64,000 bases of DNA, taken from the NCBI RefSeq assembly GCF_005877005.1, contig NZ_SSNH01000005.1, positions 62,001 to 126,000 on the forward strand. Direction: 5' to 3'. A program made the translations under genes and the position numbers. Shown piece by piece: positions 1 to 8,533 of the stretch. The stretch comes from Sinomonas susongensis. Lineage in GTDB: Bacteria > Actinomycetota > Actinomycetes > Actinomycetales > Micrococcaceae. The notes beneath the pieces are model-generated. The model saw nothing but the letters and a program-made list of their open reading frames with translations, made no database searches and was not told the origin of the DNA. Every line of letters starts with the position of its first letter. The first letter of the stretch is position 1.

Positions 1-126
1 GAAGTCGAGCCACGAGACGGCGACGATACCGGCCGCGAAGATTGCGATCATCACGACGAAGATGATGATGTTGCCGACGAGCGGGTTCTCGTTCTCGATC
101 GGCCGGTTCTTGACGTTCTCCGCCAT
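1..126 (-). CDS. Small single-pass membrane protein, 3' part cut off by window edge
   Basis: Reading the minus strand from ATG at 126 gives a protein starting MAENVKNRPIENENPLVG, followed by one hydrophobic segment (about residues 19-38) and SWLDF at the window edge. GAGGAG lies about 8 bases before the ATG, which supports the start. The charged N-terminus followed by one long hydrophobic helix suggests a small inner-membrane protein. I do not recognise the family. The C-terminus lies outside the window, so total length and function cannot be judged. It is followed at 161 by the end of deoC on the same strand. Confidence 0.6.
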   Translation of the reverse strand, partial: MAENVKNRPIENENPLVGNIIIFVVMIAIFAAGIVAVSWLDF

Positions 127-160
127 GGTCTCTCTCCTCAAGTCCTAGTACATCCGGCGC

Positions 161-943
161 TCAGTATGAGCCGGCCGCTGCTCCGCCGGTCACGATGGCC
201 ACACCGGAACTCGCGCCGATCCGGCTGGCGCCCGCTGCAATCATAGCCCGCGCGTCCTCGAGGGTCCGCACCCCGCCGGACGCCTTGACGCCGATGTGCG
301 GCCCGACCGTTCGACGCAGCAGGGCGACGTCCTCGATGGTCGCGCCCCCGCCGTTGAAGCCGGTCGACGTCTTGACGAAGTCGGCCCCAGCCTCGACAGC
401 TGCCTCGCACGCGAGCACCTTCTGCTCGTCGGTGAGGAGCGCGGTCTCGATGATCACCTTGAGGATGGCGGAACTGCCGTGGACGGCCTCGGCCACGGCG
501 CGGAGGTCGTCGACGAGCGCTCCCCGGTCGCCGGCCTGGGCCGCGGCGACATCGATGACGACGTCGACCTCATGGGCTCCGTCGAGGGTCGCTCCCCGCG
601 CCTCGTAGACCTTGACGTCCGTCGGAGTCGCGCCGAACGGGAACGCTGCCACCGAGCACGTCAGCACGCCGCTTCCGCGGAGCGCCTTCGTGGCCGTCTT
701 GACCCACACGGGGTTCACGCACACCGATTTGAAGCCGTACTCGACGGCTTCGCTGCACAGCCGCAGGATGTCGGCCTCGCTTGCGGTCGGCTTGAGGAGG
801 GTGTGGTCGATGAACCCGGCGACATCCCCGGGACGAAGGGCGGCAGCCCCAGAGGAGGCAGGCCCGGAAGACACAGGCCCGGAAGACACAGGCTCGGAAG
901 ACACAGCGGCGTCCTTTCGAATCGGGTCTTCCCATACTGGCAT
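161..943 (-). CDS. deoC: Deoxyribose-phosphate aldolase
   Basis: DeoC cleaves 2-deoxyribose 5-phosphate to glyceraldehyde 3-phosphate and acetaldehyde in deoxynucleoside catabolism (cytosol). The family signatures are clear: [11 protein letters not shown] near the start of the TIM barrel, the Schiff-base lysine in VKTSTGF (about K191), and the second active lysine in GVKASGG (about K220). I chose ATG at 943 (260 aa), preceded by a GGGGG run about 10 bases upstream. A GTG at 973, directly after the upstream stop, would add ten residues. Before the barrel there is a Ser-Ser-x-x-x pentapeptide repeat (about residues 15-34) that aldolases do not need. The neighbour upstream on the same strand is the HemD fusion gene, which may share a transcript. 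Another deoxynucleoside gene (PNP) lies 8 kb away. Confidence 0.93.
   Translation of the reverse strand: MPVWEDPIRKDAAVSSEPVSSGPVSSGPASSGAAALRPGDVAGFIDHTLLKPTASEADILRLCSEAVEYGFKSVCVNPVWVKTATKALRGSGVLTCSVAAFPFGATPTDVKVYEARGATLDGAHEVDVVIDVAAAQAGDRGALVDDLRAVAEAVHGSSAILKVIIETALLTDEQKVLACEAAVEAGADFVKTSTGFNGGGATIEDVALLRRTVGPHIGVKASGGVRTLEDARAMIAAGASRIGASSGVAIVTGGAAAGSY
861..905. repeat. 15-bp tandem repeat inside deoC N-terminus (3 copies)
   Basis: Three consecutive 15-bp units (861-875, 876-890, 891-905), the first two identical (GGCCCGGAAGACACA) and the third differing by one base. The period is a multiple of three, so the repeat adds Ser-Ser-x-x-x pentapeptides to DeoC without breaking the frame. 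Confidence 0.9.
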
Positions 944-973
944 AGGGTCGCTGCCCCCGACGGGATGCCTCAC

Positions 974-2206
974 CTACCGCCGCTCGACCTGGAGCCGATA
1001 GCCCCGCTTGACCACCGTCTGCACGAGGTCGGCGGAGGGGAGGGCGTTGCGCAGCCTGTTGACGGCCATGTCGAGGGCGTGGCTCGAGCCGCTCTGCGAC
1101 AGGAGCCGGGCGAGGGAATCGCGGGGTACAACGGCCCCGCCGGCGTCGAACAGCGCACGGAACAGCAGCATCGCGGCGGGCGGGAGGCACAGTTCCTCAC
1201 CTGCAACGGTGAGAGTGCGTCCCCGCAGCTCGACCGGTCCCGACGGTGTCTCGAGCCGCCGGATCTGCCGGCGGGAGAGGTTGTCGGTCACGAGCTTGAT
1301 GAGCGCGCCCATGCGGAACCGGTCGGGCACCCAGGGGTGTAGCCCTGCGGCTTGAAGCGGTGCTGCCGTGACGGGGCCGACGGCGGCGGTCGCCACACGC
1401 TGCCGGAACGCGGCGAGGAGCTGGGAGTGCAGGCCGAGCTCGTGCGCCGCGCTGAAGAGCGCGTCGACGGCTGGCGCGCTCGTGAACGTCACGACGTCGA
1501 GCTCGCCCGCGCAGACAGCCTCGATGAGCCTGGCGAGCCGGTCCTCGCCCTCGGGCCGCACCCACCGGTACGGGGCCACGGTGATGAGTTCGGCTCCCGC
1601 GCGGCGGAGCCGGTCGAGCTGTGCGGCGTCGGTGTAGCCGTGGAGCTGGACGACGACGCGCCTGCCGTCGAGGCGCCCGCCTCCCTCCCGGAGGACGAGG
1701 TCGACGAGCGTGGCCGTCGTCTCGTCATGCGAGATGCCGACGTCGGCGAGTCCTGCTGCCCTGACTGCGCCGCGCGCCTTGGGGCCCCGCACGTACAGCG
1801 CGGCCGCGCCGAGCGCCTCCCGGAGGTCGTCGCCGAGTCCCGCTGCGTCGGCCACATCGGTCCAGCGCCGCATGCCGTAGGCCGTCGTGACGATGCAGAT
1901 GTCCGGGCGGACGGCGATCGTGCGCCTCGTGTCCTCGATCACGCCGAGGTCCTGGTCTACCGGCGCGATGGTGAGGACCGGCGCGTGCAGCACTTCGGCC
2001 CCTCGGCGTTCAAGCGCCTCGATGAGGTCCTCGGCGCGCCGGTGGGCGGTCACTCCCACTCGGAAGCCCTTGAGGAGGGACTCGAGCTCGGCCCCTCGGG
2101 TCGGGCCTTCTTCCGCCAGCGTCGTGCTCATCGCGGATGCTGCTCCCTTCGTGGTCGGCTCATCGTCCGTCTGCCTGCCGATCCTCGGTTCACCGTCCGC
2201 CTCCAT
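974..2206 (-). CDS. hemD: Uroporphyrinogen-III synthase fused to an OmpR-type winged-helix domain
   Basis: The first about 300 residues match the HemD fold: FRVGVTAHRRAEDLIEALE near residue 48, then VTFTSAPAVDAL and VAAVGPVTAAPL-type segments of the second lobe. HemD closes hydroxymethylbilane to uroporphyrinogen III, the precursor of siroheme. The last about 90 residues (from about LRGRTLTVAGEELCLPP to VKRGYRLQVERR) are an OmpR/PhoB-type winged helix ending in the usual GYRL motif. There is no receiver domain. The gene follows cobA and nirB on the same strand with a 15-base gap, fitting supply of siroheme to nitrite reductase. Whether the DNA-binding part regulates transcription, or whether the synthase part is still active, cannot be told from sequence. 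An ATG at codon 26 is an alternative start. Confidence 0.88.
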   Translation of the reverse strand: MEADGEPRIGRQTDDEPTTKGAASAMSTTLAEEGPTRGAELESLLKGFRVGVTAHRRAEDLIEALERRGAEVLHAPVLTIAPVDQDLGVIEDTRRTIAVRPDICIVTTAYGMRRWTDVADAAGLGDDLREALGAAALYVRGPKARGAVRAAGLADVGISHDETTATLVDLVLREGGGRLDGRRVVVQLHGYTDAAQLDRLRRAGAELITVAPYRWVRPEGEDRLARLIEAVCAGELDVVTFTSAPAVDALFSAAHELGLHSQLLAAFRQRVATAAVGPVTAAPLQAAGLHPWVPDRFRMGALIKLVTDNLSRRQIRRLETPSGPVELRGRTLTVAGEELCLPPAAMLLFRALFDAGGAVVPRDSLARLLSQSGSSHALDMAVNRLRNALPSADLVQTVVKRGYRLQVERR

Positions 2207-2221
2207 GCTCCCAGTTTCCCC

Positions 2222-3328
2222 TCACGCACCGATGAGCGCGCCCGCGAGCCCGCGCAGTCCTCGCTCATCGGCCAGTCCTCGCTCATCGACGTCCCCCCGG
2301 AGGGCGTCGGCGACGCGGACCACTTCTCCGACCACGATCACCGCCGGATTTCCGCACGCGGCGGTGTCCGCCTCGGCGCGACCGAGGTTCGTCATCGTGG
2401 TCCGCTGCCCGGCCAGGTGCCCGCGTTCGACGACGGCGAGCGGCGTCTCGAGCGGGAGTCCGGCGCTGCGGAGCCCGGCGGCGAGATGCGGGAGGTTGGC
2501 GATGCCCATGAGGACCACGAGCGTTCCACCCGAGGCGCAGAGACCCGCGAGGTGCAGGTGCTCCCGGGACGTGAGCGGCGCGTGGCCCGAGATCACGGTG
2601 AAGGAGTGGCTCACCTCCCGGTGCGTCACAGGGATTCCTGCGGCGGCGGGCACCGCGACCGCGCTCGAGATGCCGGAGACCACGCGGACCGGCACTCCCG
2701 CCGCCGCGCACGCCGCCGCCTCCTCGCCTCCGCGTCCGAACACGAACGGGTCACCGCCCTTGAGCCGAACCACGTTGAGACCCCGCCGGCCCTCGGCGCC
2801 CCGTGCGTGCTCCACGAGGAGGCGGTTGATCTCTTCCTGCGGCACCTTGTGGTGGCCGGGCAGCTTTCCGACGTCGACGAGTTCCGCCGTCGTGAGCCGC
2901 TCGACGCCGCGCCACGGTGCGAGCCGGTCGAACAGGACGACGTCGGCGTCCCGCAGCGCTTCGACCGCGTCGACGGTGAGGAGGCCCTGCGAACCGGGGC
3001 CTCCTCCCACAAGGGTCACGTGTCCGCGGCGACCGGCTGCCGGCTCCCGCACGATGGGCACCCCCGCGCGCCGGTAGTGTTCGAGCGCTGGCGCCCACGC
3101 GCCGTCGTCGTGCCCTGCGCCATTTCCGGCAGAGGGGCGGACGACGGCGACGAGCGCGGGGCGCGCGGGCAGCGCGGCGGCGGGGAACGCGGCCGGCGAT
3201 CCGACGTGCGTCAGGGCCGCGCCCGCCCGCTGGTAGCGCGCGAGGGCCTGTCGCGCATCGTCGGCCTCGCCCAGGAGGACGACCGCTGTCCCGTCGAGAG
3301 CCATCTCGAGCTGCATCTCACGCCCCAT
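2222..3328 (-). CDS. cobA: Uroporphyrinogen-III C-methyltransferase with degenerate N-terminal extension
   Basis: SUMT uses SAM to methylate uroporphyrinogen III at C2 and C7, giving precorrin-2 for siroheme. From about residue 102 the protein is a typical tetrapyrrole methylase: VTLVGGGPGS (SAM loop), VVLFDRLA, KLPGHHKVPQEEIN, LKGGDPFVFGRGGEE, PVTHR and LVVLMG. The first about 100 residues resemble a shortened remnant of the CysG dehydrogenase/ferrochelatase region: alternating beta/alpha and a VREPAAG-like piece, with no clear NAD loop. The siroheme dehydrogenase and ferrochelatase steps must then be done elsewhere. Its start overlaps the end of nirB by 11 bases, so it is very probably co-translated with its client enzyme. 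Confidence 0.92.
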   Translation of the reverse strand: MGREMQLEMALDGTAVVLLGEADDARQALARYQRAGAALTHVGSPAAFPAAALPARPALVAVVRPSAGNGAGHDDGAWAPALEHYRRAGVPIVREPAAGRRGHVTLVGGGPGSQGLLTVDAVEALRDADVVLFDRLAPWRGVERLTTAELVDVGKLPGHHKVPQEEINRLLVEHARGAEGRRGLNVVRLKGGDPFVFGRGGEEAAACAAAGVPVRVVSGISSAVAVPAAAGIPVTHREVSHSFTVISGHAPLTSREHLHLAGLCASGGTLVVLMGIANLPHLAAGLRSAGLPLETPLAVVERGHLAGQRTTMTNLGRAEADTAACGNPAVIVVGEVVRVADALRGDVDERGLADERGLRGLAGALIGA

Positions 3329-6041
3329 CGAGCTGGGAGCGGACGGGGATGGTGGCGCCGAGGGCGACGCGTTCGGCCGGGGTCGCGGGACGGATCTGGT
3401 CCCGCTCGGGGACGTGCACTATCGACTCGTCGACGGCGTCGGGCGCGTTCACGAACGGGCGGAAACGGCGGAGCCGCTCGGGGTCCTTGAGGGTCGCGGC
3501 CCACTCGTCCTCGTACGACTCGACGTGCTTGGCCATGGCCTCCTCGAGGTCGGCGGCGATCCCGAGCGAGTCCTCGACGATGACCTGGCGCAGGTGCTCG
3601 AGGCCGCCGTCGAGCTCCTCCTGCCAGCGCGCGGTGCGCTGCAGACGGTCGGCGGTGCGGATGTAGTACATGAAATAGCGGTCGATGTACCTGATGAGTG
3701 TTCCGTCGTCGAGGTCCTTCGCAAGGAGCTGTGCGTGGGCCGGGGTCGCGCCGCCGTTCCCACCGACGTAGAGGTTCCAGCCGTCAACTGTCGCGATGAC
3801 GCCCACATCCTTGCCCCGGGCCTCGGCGCATTCCCGGGCGCAGCCCGAGACGCCGAGCTTGAGCTTGTGCGGGCTCCGGAGCCCGCGGTAGCGAAGCTCG
3901 AGCTGGATCGCCATGCCCACGGAGTCCTGCTGGCCGTAGCGGCACCACGTCGACCCGACGCAGCTCTTCACCGTCCGGAGGCTCTTGCCGTAGGCCTGCC
4001 CGGATTCCATGCCTGCGTCGATGAGCTCCCTCCAGATCTCGGGGAGCTGTTCGAGCCGGGCACCGAACATGTCGATGCGCTGGCCGCCCGTGATCTTCGT
4101 GTAGAGCCCGTACTTCTGGGCGACGGCGGCGATCACACCGAGCTTCTCCGGCGTGATCTCGCCGCCCGGAATGCGCGGGACGACCGAGTACGTGCCGTCC
4201 TTCTGCATGTTCGCGAGTGCACGGTCGTTGGTGTCCTGGAGCGTGCCGCGGCCCTCGTCCAGGACGTAGGCGGAATGCTGGGACGCGAGGATGGAGGCGA
4301 TGGTCGGTTTGCAGATGTCGCATCCGGCGCCCGTGCCGTAGCGGGCGAGGATGTCCTCGAACGAGGTGAGCTGGAGCACGCGGATGGAGTCGAAGAGCTC
4401 CTGCCGCGAGAGCTCGAAGTGCTCGCAGAGGGCTTTCGAGACACTGATGCCCGACTTCTGCAATTCGTTCTCGAGGAGCTTCTTGATCATGGGCACGCAT
4501 GAGCCGCACTGGGTCCCGGCGCGGGTGCAGGCCTTGAGCCCAGCGACGTCGCGCACCGGTTCTGCTGCCGTGCCTCCCGCCGGGTGGCCCGTCCCGCACG
4601 CGTTCACAGCATCGCGCAGCCTGCCCGCCGAGACGTTGTTGCATGAGCAGAGGATCGCGTCGTCCGGGATTTCGGTCTCGGGGGCCTCGCCGCCTCCCGC
4701 CGCGCTGAGGAACGCAGCGGGTTCGGCCGGAAGTTCGCGTCCGAGCAGCGGGCGCAGGCTCTGATACGGCGCCGCGTCCCCGACGAAGATGCCGCCGAGG
4801 AGGGTCCTCGCATCGTCCGTGGTCACGATCTTCTGGTAGACGCCGCGGGCCGGGTCGGCGTAGACGATCTCGAGTGCGCCGGCTTCCGCCGCGAACGCGT
4901 CGCCGAAGCTTGCGACGTCGACCCCCGAGAGCTTGAGCTTCGTGGCCGTGTCGAACCCCGGGAAGGTGGCCGCCCCGCCGTGAAGGCGATCGGCGACGAT
5001 CTCGGCCATCGTGTTGGCCGGCGCGACGAGCCCGAGGCACATCCCGCCGAAGCTCGCCACCTCCCCGATGGCCCATACGCCGTCGACGCCGGTGCCGCAC
5101 GCTTCGTCGATGACGACGCCGCCGTGCGGGCCGAGCTCGAAGGTCGCCTTCCCGGCTGTGCCCGCTTCACGGATGGCGGCCCGGATCAGCTCGTCACGGG
5201 GCTGGACTCCGATCGCGGCGACGACGAGGTCAGCGTCGATGAAGCGCTGGTCCGCCAGGAGGACGCCGATGACCTGGCCGCCGTCCCCTCCGCCTGCGTC
5301 GGCTTCGGCCGCCGCGACGACTACCTCGGCCGGCCGCACCCCGCCGTGGACTTCGAAGCCCTTCGCCTCGATGAGCCGCCCGAGCGCCTGGCCGGCGCCC
5401 TCGTCGAGCTGCCTGTTCATGAGCCACGGAGCGCCGTTGACGATGACGGCCTTCGCGCCCAAGTCCTGGGCACCCGCCGCGGCTTCGAGCCCCAGGAGGC
5501 CACCGCCGATGACGGCGACGACGGGCTGGCGGCCGAGTTCCCGGGCGAGCCGCGCGATTTCGAGGCGCAGGAACCGCACGTCGTCGAGGGTGCGGTAGAC
5601 GCAGCTCCTGTCGGCGCCGGGGATCGGCAGGCGTGCCGCGTCGGAGCCGGTGGCGAGGACCAGCTCGTCGTAAGGGTGTTCATGGAGGTGCCCCTCGGCG
5701 TCCTCGGCGTGGACGACGCGGGCGTCGGTGTCGATGTGCACGGCCCTCCTTCCGATGCGGAGCGTGATGCCCGGGGTGTCCCACATCGCCGCGTCGCCGA
5801 GGCTGAGGTCGACGTCGTCAAGGAGCGCCTTGGACAGGGCCACCCGGTCGTAGGGGAGATGGGCTTCCTCGGTCAGCACCGTGACCTCGAACCCCTTGAG
5901 CCCCCTGGCCGCCATAGCGTCCACGAAGCGGTGCGCGGCGGGGCCTCCGCCGACGACGGCGATCCGCCGAGGACTGGGTTCACCGGGGCTACCGGCGCTG
6001 GGTTCAACCGGACTGGGTTCCACCGGACTGGGCATGCTCAC
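3318..6041 (-). CDS. nirB: Nitrite reductase [NAD(P)H], large subunit
   Basis: NirB reduces nitrite to ammonium with NAD(P)H, using FAD, a 2Fe-2S BFD-type domain, 4Fe-4S and siroheme. In order: FAD loop VVGGGPAAHRF, NAD loop VIGGGLLGLEAA, BFD cysteines (ILCSCNNVSAG and TQCGSCVPM), a second cysteine pair (GCDICKP), then the siroheme/4Fe-4S ligands CVGSTWC and CARECAEARG. I chose GTG at 6041 because GGAAGG lies about 7 bases upstream. This gives 907 aa, somewhat longer than the usual ~850. An open frame extends to 6161, but that stretch reads through the promoter region. The N-terminus has a Ser-Pro-Val-Glu-Pro repeat coded by 15-bp units. nirD is divergent rather than downstream, which is unusual. 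cobA and hemD follow. Confidence 0.95.
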   Translation of the reverse strand: MSMPSPVEPSPVEPSAGSPGEPSPRRIAVVGGGPAAHRFVDAMAARGLKGFEVTVLTEEAHLPYDRVALSKALLDDVDLSLGDAAMWDTPGITLRIGRRAVHIDTDARVVHAEDAEGHLHEHPYDELVLATGSDAARLPIPGADRSCVYRTLDDVRFLRLEIARLARELGRQPVVAVIGGGLLGLEAAAGAQDLGAKAVIVNGAPWLMNRQLDEGAGQALGRLIEAKGFEVHGGVRPAEVVVAAAEADAGGGDGGQVIGVLLADQRFIDADLVVAAIGVQPRDELIRAAIREAGTAGKATFELGPHGGVVIDEACGTGVDGVWAIGEVASFGGMCLGLVAPANTMAEIVADRLHGGAATFPGFDTATKLKLSGVDVASFGDAFAAEAGALEIVYADPARGVYQKIVTTDDARTLLGGIFVGDAAPYQSLRPLLGRELPAEPAAFLSAAGGGEAPETEIPDDAILCSCNNVSAGRLRDAVNACGTGHPAGGTAAEPVRDVAGLKACTRAGTQCGSCVPMIKKLLENELQKSGISVSKALCEHFELSRQELFDSIRVLQLTSFEDILARYGTGAGCDICKPTIASILASQHSAYVLDEGRGTLQDTNDRALANMQKDGTYSVVPRIPGGEITPEKLGVIAAVAQKYGLYTKITGGQRIDMFGARLEQLPEIWRELIDAGMESGQAYGKSLRTVKSCVGSTWCRYGQQDSVGMAIQLELRYRGLRSPHKLKLGVSGCARECAEARGKDVGVIATVDGWNLYVGGNGGATPAHAQLLAKDLDDGTLIRYIDRYFMYYIRTADRLQRTARWQEELDGGLEHLRQVIVEDSLGIAADLEEAMAKHVESYEDEWAATLKDPERLRRFRPFVNAPDAVDESIVHVPERDQIRPATPAERVALGATIPVRSQLDGA

Positions 6042-6128
6042 GTGGTGCCTTCCGTCGAAGGGCGCCGGGCAGTCCGGCGGGGTTTCCTCCAGCGTAGGAA
6101 GGGGCCATTTCGCCGCAGTTGCCCTCGT

Positions 6129-6166
6129 GTAACGGCGGATTAACTTCGCTGTCACAGGCATGTGTC
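6129..6166. promoter_or_regulatory. Candidate GlnR box between nirB and nirD
   Basis: Four 5-bp half-sites with exactly six bases between each: GTAAC (6129), TTAAC (6140), GTCAC (6151), GTGTC (6162). This is the spacing of the actinobacterial GlnR a-b-a-b box (gTnAC-n6-GaAAC repeated). It lies about 88 bases upstream of the nirB start and about 80 before nirD. A matching array occurs before narK. Binding is inferred. Confidence 0.65.
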
Positions 6167-6245
6167 GGCGTCCGTGAGGCCGGTTTTACTTGTGCGTGAC
6201 CCAGGTTCAACCCGGGTGAAACGGGGGCGTCCGTAGCGTTGGGGC

Positions 6246-6629
6246 ATGACGATCACTGCCCCTGCACCCGAGTTGGACGCCCTCGAAGCCGCCGCGGCCA
6301 CAGTTCTTCCGACCTGGCACAGCGTGTGCAACCTGAACGACCTCGAGCCCAACTGGGGCGAGGCCGCGCTTGTCGCGGGCCGTCAGGTGGCCGTCTTCCG
6401 CCTCCCCGCGGGAGACGTCTACGCCGTCGACCAGCGCGACCCCTTAACCGGTGCCCACGTCATGGCCCGTGGCATCGTGGGTTCGCGGGGCGACCGCCCC
6501 ACGATTGCCTCCCCGCTCCACAAGCAGGTCTACGACCTGCGCACTGGCGAGCGACTCGACGGCGACGGGACTCCGCTTGCCGCGTTCCCTGCCCGGGTCG
6601 TGGACGGCATCGTCCAGGTCGCTGCCTAG
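6246..6629 (+). CDS. nirD: Nitrite reductase [NAD(P)H], small subunit
   Basis: A 127-residue Rieske-fold protein. It has the NirD pattern WHSVCNLNDLEPNWGEAALV, then VAVFRL...VYAVDQRDP and the SPLHKQVYDL strand. As in other NirD proteins the Cys-His pairs of true Rieske centres are absent, so it is expected to be a structural partner of NirB rather than an electron carrier. It is transcribed away from nirB across a 204-base shared promoter region with the GlnR-like array. Most bacteria have nirBD in one operon, so the split arrangement here implies coordinated divergent promoters. Confidence 0.93.
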   Translation: MTITAPAPELDALEAAAATVLPTWHSVCNLNDLEPNWGEAALVAGRQVAVFRLPAGDVYAVDQRDPLTGAHVMARGIVGSRGDRPTIASPLHKQVYDLRTGERLDGDGTPLAAFPARVVDGIVQVAA

Positions 6630-6650
6630 CTGGCCTCCGGAGTTCGATCT

Positions 6651-6708
6651 GACACAACTCACGGCCCTTTGACTCAGAAAGAGCCGGATGCGGGTTCTGA
6701 GTTGTGTC
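6651..6708. terminator. Two overlapping inverted repeats between convergent nirD and pgm
   Basis: Outer arms GACACAACTCA (6651-6661) and TGAGTTGTGTC (6698-6708) are perfect 11-bp complements. Inner arms ACTCAGAA (6672-6679) and TTCTGAGT (6695-6702) are perfect 8-bp complements. The inner right arm shares 6698-6702 with the outer one, so only one stem can form fully at a time. The site lies between two converging genes, so a bidirectional terminator is the simplest reading. There is no U-tract. Confidence 0.55.
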
Positions 6709-6757
6709 GATTCGTACCTTTCCGGCCTCGACGGGCGGTGTTCTAGACCCCCAAGCG

Positions 6758-8524
6758 CTAGAGCCCGAGCGCCTCGCGCACGTCCTCGAGAGCCGCGTCC
6801 ATCGCCACGCGTGCGGCCGTCTGGGCGTCGGCGAGCTCGGCCGAGCTGTCGACCGGCCGGATCACCTCGAGGTAGCACTTGAGCTTCGGTTCGGTGCCGC
6901 TCGGACGGACTATCACGCGCGTCGCGTCGCGAGTCACCCACACGAGCCCCTCGGTGGGCGGCAGCTCGGTGGAGCCTTCGGAAAGGTCCACTGTCGTCTC
7001 GACCGGCGATTCCGCAAACGCGGCCGGAGGGTTCTCCCGGAGCCGGACCATCATGGCGTCGAGCAGTCCCAGATCCGCGACACGAACGCTCAGCTGGTCG
7101 GTCAGGTGGACGCCGTGGAGCACTTGAAGGGCGTCGAGCCTGTCGAGGAGGGATTCGCCGTGCGCCTTCGCGTCGGCTGCGAGCTCCGCGATGAGCAGGG
7201 CGGCGGAGATGCCGTCCTTGTCCTTCACGAGCTCGGGCGCGACGCAGTAGCCGAGGGCCTCCTCATACCCATAGGTCAGGCCCGGGACCCTCGAGATCCA
7301 CTTGAACCCGGTCAGCGTCTCGCGGTGCTCGATGCCGGCCGCCTGCGCGATGCGCCCGAGGAGCCGGGACGAGACGATCGAGTTGGCGAAGACGTGGCCT
7401 GGGGCGTCGAGGCCGTCCGCTGATTGATGCCCGGCGTCCGCAGGGCCGAGGCGGCTTGCGATGTGGGCCCCGAGCAGCGCGCCCACCTCGTCGCCGTGGA
7501 GCATGCGCCACTCCCCGGTCGCAGGGTCGGGGACGGCGACGGCGCACCGGTCCGCGTCGGGGTCGTTCGCGATCACGATGTCCGCGTCGACGCTGCGCGC
7601 GGTCTCGAAGGCGAGATCGAGGGCGCCGGGCTCCTCGGGGTTCGGGAACGCGACGGTGGGGAAACCCGGATCGGGGAGGGCCTGCTGTTCGACGACGGTC
7701 ACGTCGGCGAAGCCCACCTCGCGGAGGAGCCCGAGTGCCGTCGTTCCCCCGACGCCGTGCAGCGGCGTCAGGACGATCCTGAGATCGCGTGCCGGGAAGA
7801 GGTCGGGCCGGGCCAGGCCCGCCACGCTTGTCCGGTACTCGGCGGCGATGTTCGGCGTGAGGACGGTCCAGCCCGATTCGGCGAGCGGGATGTCCCCGAC
7901 CGCGCCGACGGCATCGATGAGCTCGGCGATTGCGGCGTCGATGGGAGCGACAATCTGGGCCCCCCGCCCGCCGTCGTCGCAGGCGCGGCCGCCGAGGTAC
8001 ACCTTGTACCCGTTGTCCTGGGGCGGGTTGTGGCTCGCGGTGACCATCACGCCGCCGTCGCAGTCGAGGGCGAGGAGGGCGTAGGCGAGCACGGGGGTCG
8101 GCAGGGCCTCGGGCATGAGGAACGTCTGGATCCCCGCCGCGGTGAAGATCGCGGCCGTCTCGACGGCGAACGCGTGCGAGTTCTTGCGGGCGTCGAAGCC
8201 GACGACGGCGCGCGGGCGGTCGCCGGACGGGTGTCCGCTCACGCTCCGGAGGATGAACTCCGCGACGCCGGCCGCGGCGCGCCGGACAACGACGCGGTTC
8301 ATCCGGTTGGGCCCGGGGCCGAGCGCAGCGCGCAGCCCGGCCGTCCCGAACTCGAGCGCGCCCCCGAACGCGTCGGCGAGCTCTTGGGACGCGGCGGCCT
8401 GTCCCTCGGCTGCCTGCTCGAGGGTCGCGCGCAGCTGCGCGGCGGTCTCCGGGTCCGGATCGGCGGCCGCCCAGGCTTCGGCGCGGGCGCGCAGGTCTTC
8501 CAGTTCTGCCGGTGAGGTGCTCAT
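6758..8524 (-). CDS. Phospho-sugar mutase (phosphomannomutase/phosphoglucomutase family)
   Basis: A 588-residue alpha-D-phosphohexomutase that moves phosphate between C1 and C6 of hexoses. Visible motifs are GTAGLRA near residue 60, the catalytic phosphoserine loop VTASHNPPQDNGYKVY, the metal site NDPDADRCAV, the sugar loop GFKWISRVPG with YEEALGY, and the C-terminal phosphate loop RPSGTEPKLK. The length fits the long PgmA/PmmB type (about 550-590 aa). The next gene upstream on the same strand is purine nucleoside phosphorylase, so together they could convert released pentose or hexose 1-phosphates. In mycobacteria the equivalent pair pmmB-deoD is also adjacent. Phosphopentomutase activity is possible but not shown. 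Confidence 0.9.
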   Translation of the reverse strand: MSTSPAELEDLRARAEAWAAADPDPETAAQLRATLEQAAEGQAAASQELADAFGGALEFGTAGLRAALGPGPNRMNRVVVRRAAAGVAEFILRSVSGHPSGDRPRAVVGFDARKNSHAFAVETAAIFTAAGIQTFLMPEALPTPVLAYALLALDCDGGVMVTASHNPPQDNGYKVYLGGRACDDGGRGAQIVAPIDAAIAELIDAVGAVGDIPLAESGWTVLTPNIAAEYRTSVAGLARPDLFPARDLRIVLTPLHGVGGTTALGLLREVGFADVTVVEQQALPDPGFPTVAFPNPEEPGALDLAFETARSVDADIVIANDPDADRCAVAVPDPATGEWRMLHGDEVGALLGAHIASRLGPADAGHQSADGLDAPGHVFANSIVSSRLLGRIAQAAGIEHRETLTGFKWISRVPGLTYGYEEALGYCVAPELVKDKDGISAALLIAELAADAKAHGESLLDRLDALQVLHGVHLTDQLSVRVADLGLLDAMMVRLRENPPAAFAESPVETTVDLSEGSTELPPTEGLVWVTRDATRVIVRPSGTEPKLKCYLEVIRPVDSSAELADAQTAARVAMDAALEDVREALGL

Positions 8525-8533
8525 GGGAACCCT

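Noticed and set aside
861-905. Possible CRISPR or DNA-binding repeat array
   Set aside because: There are only three units with no spacers, they are multiples of three, and they are coding.
1352-3490. Long plus-strand open frame (712 aa) opposite hemD and cobA
   Set aside because: It has low-complexity Arg/Gly/Ala composition and no family motifs. The minus-strand genes explain all of the sequence with clear domains.
6042-6161. 40-residue N-terminal extension of NirB
   Set aside because: It would cover the GlnR-like array and has no NirB homology. The GTG at 6041 has GGAAGG upstream.
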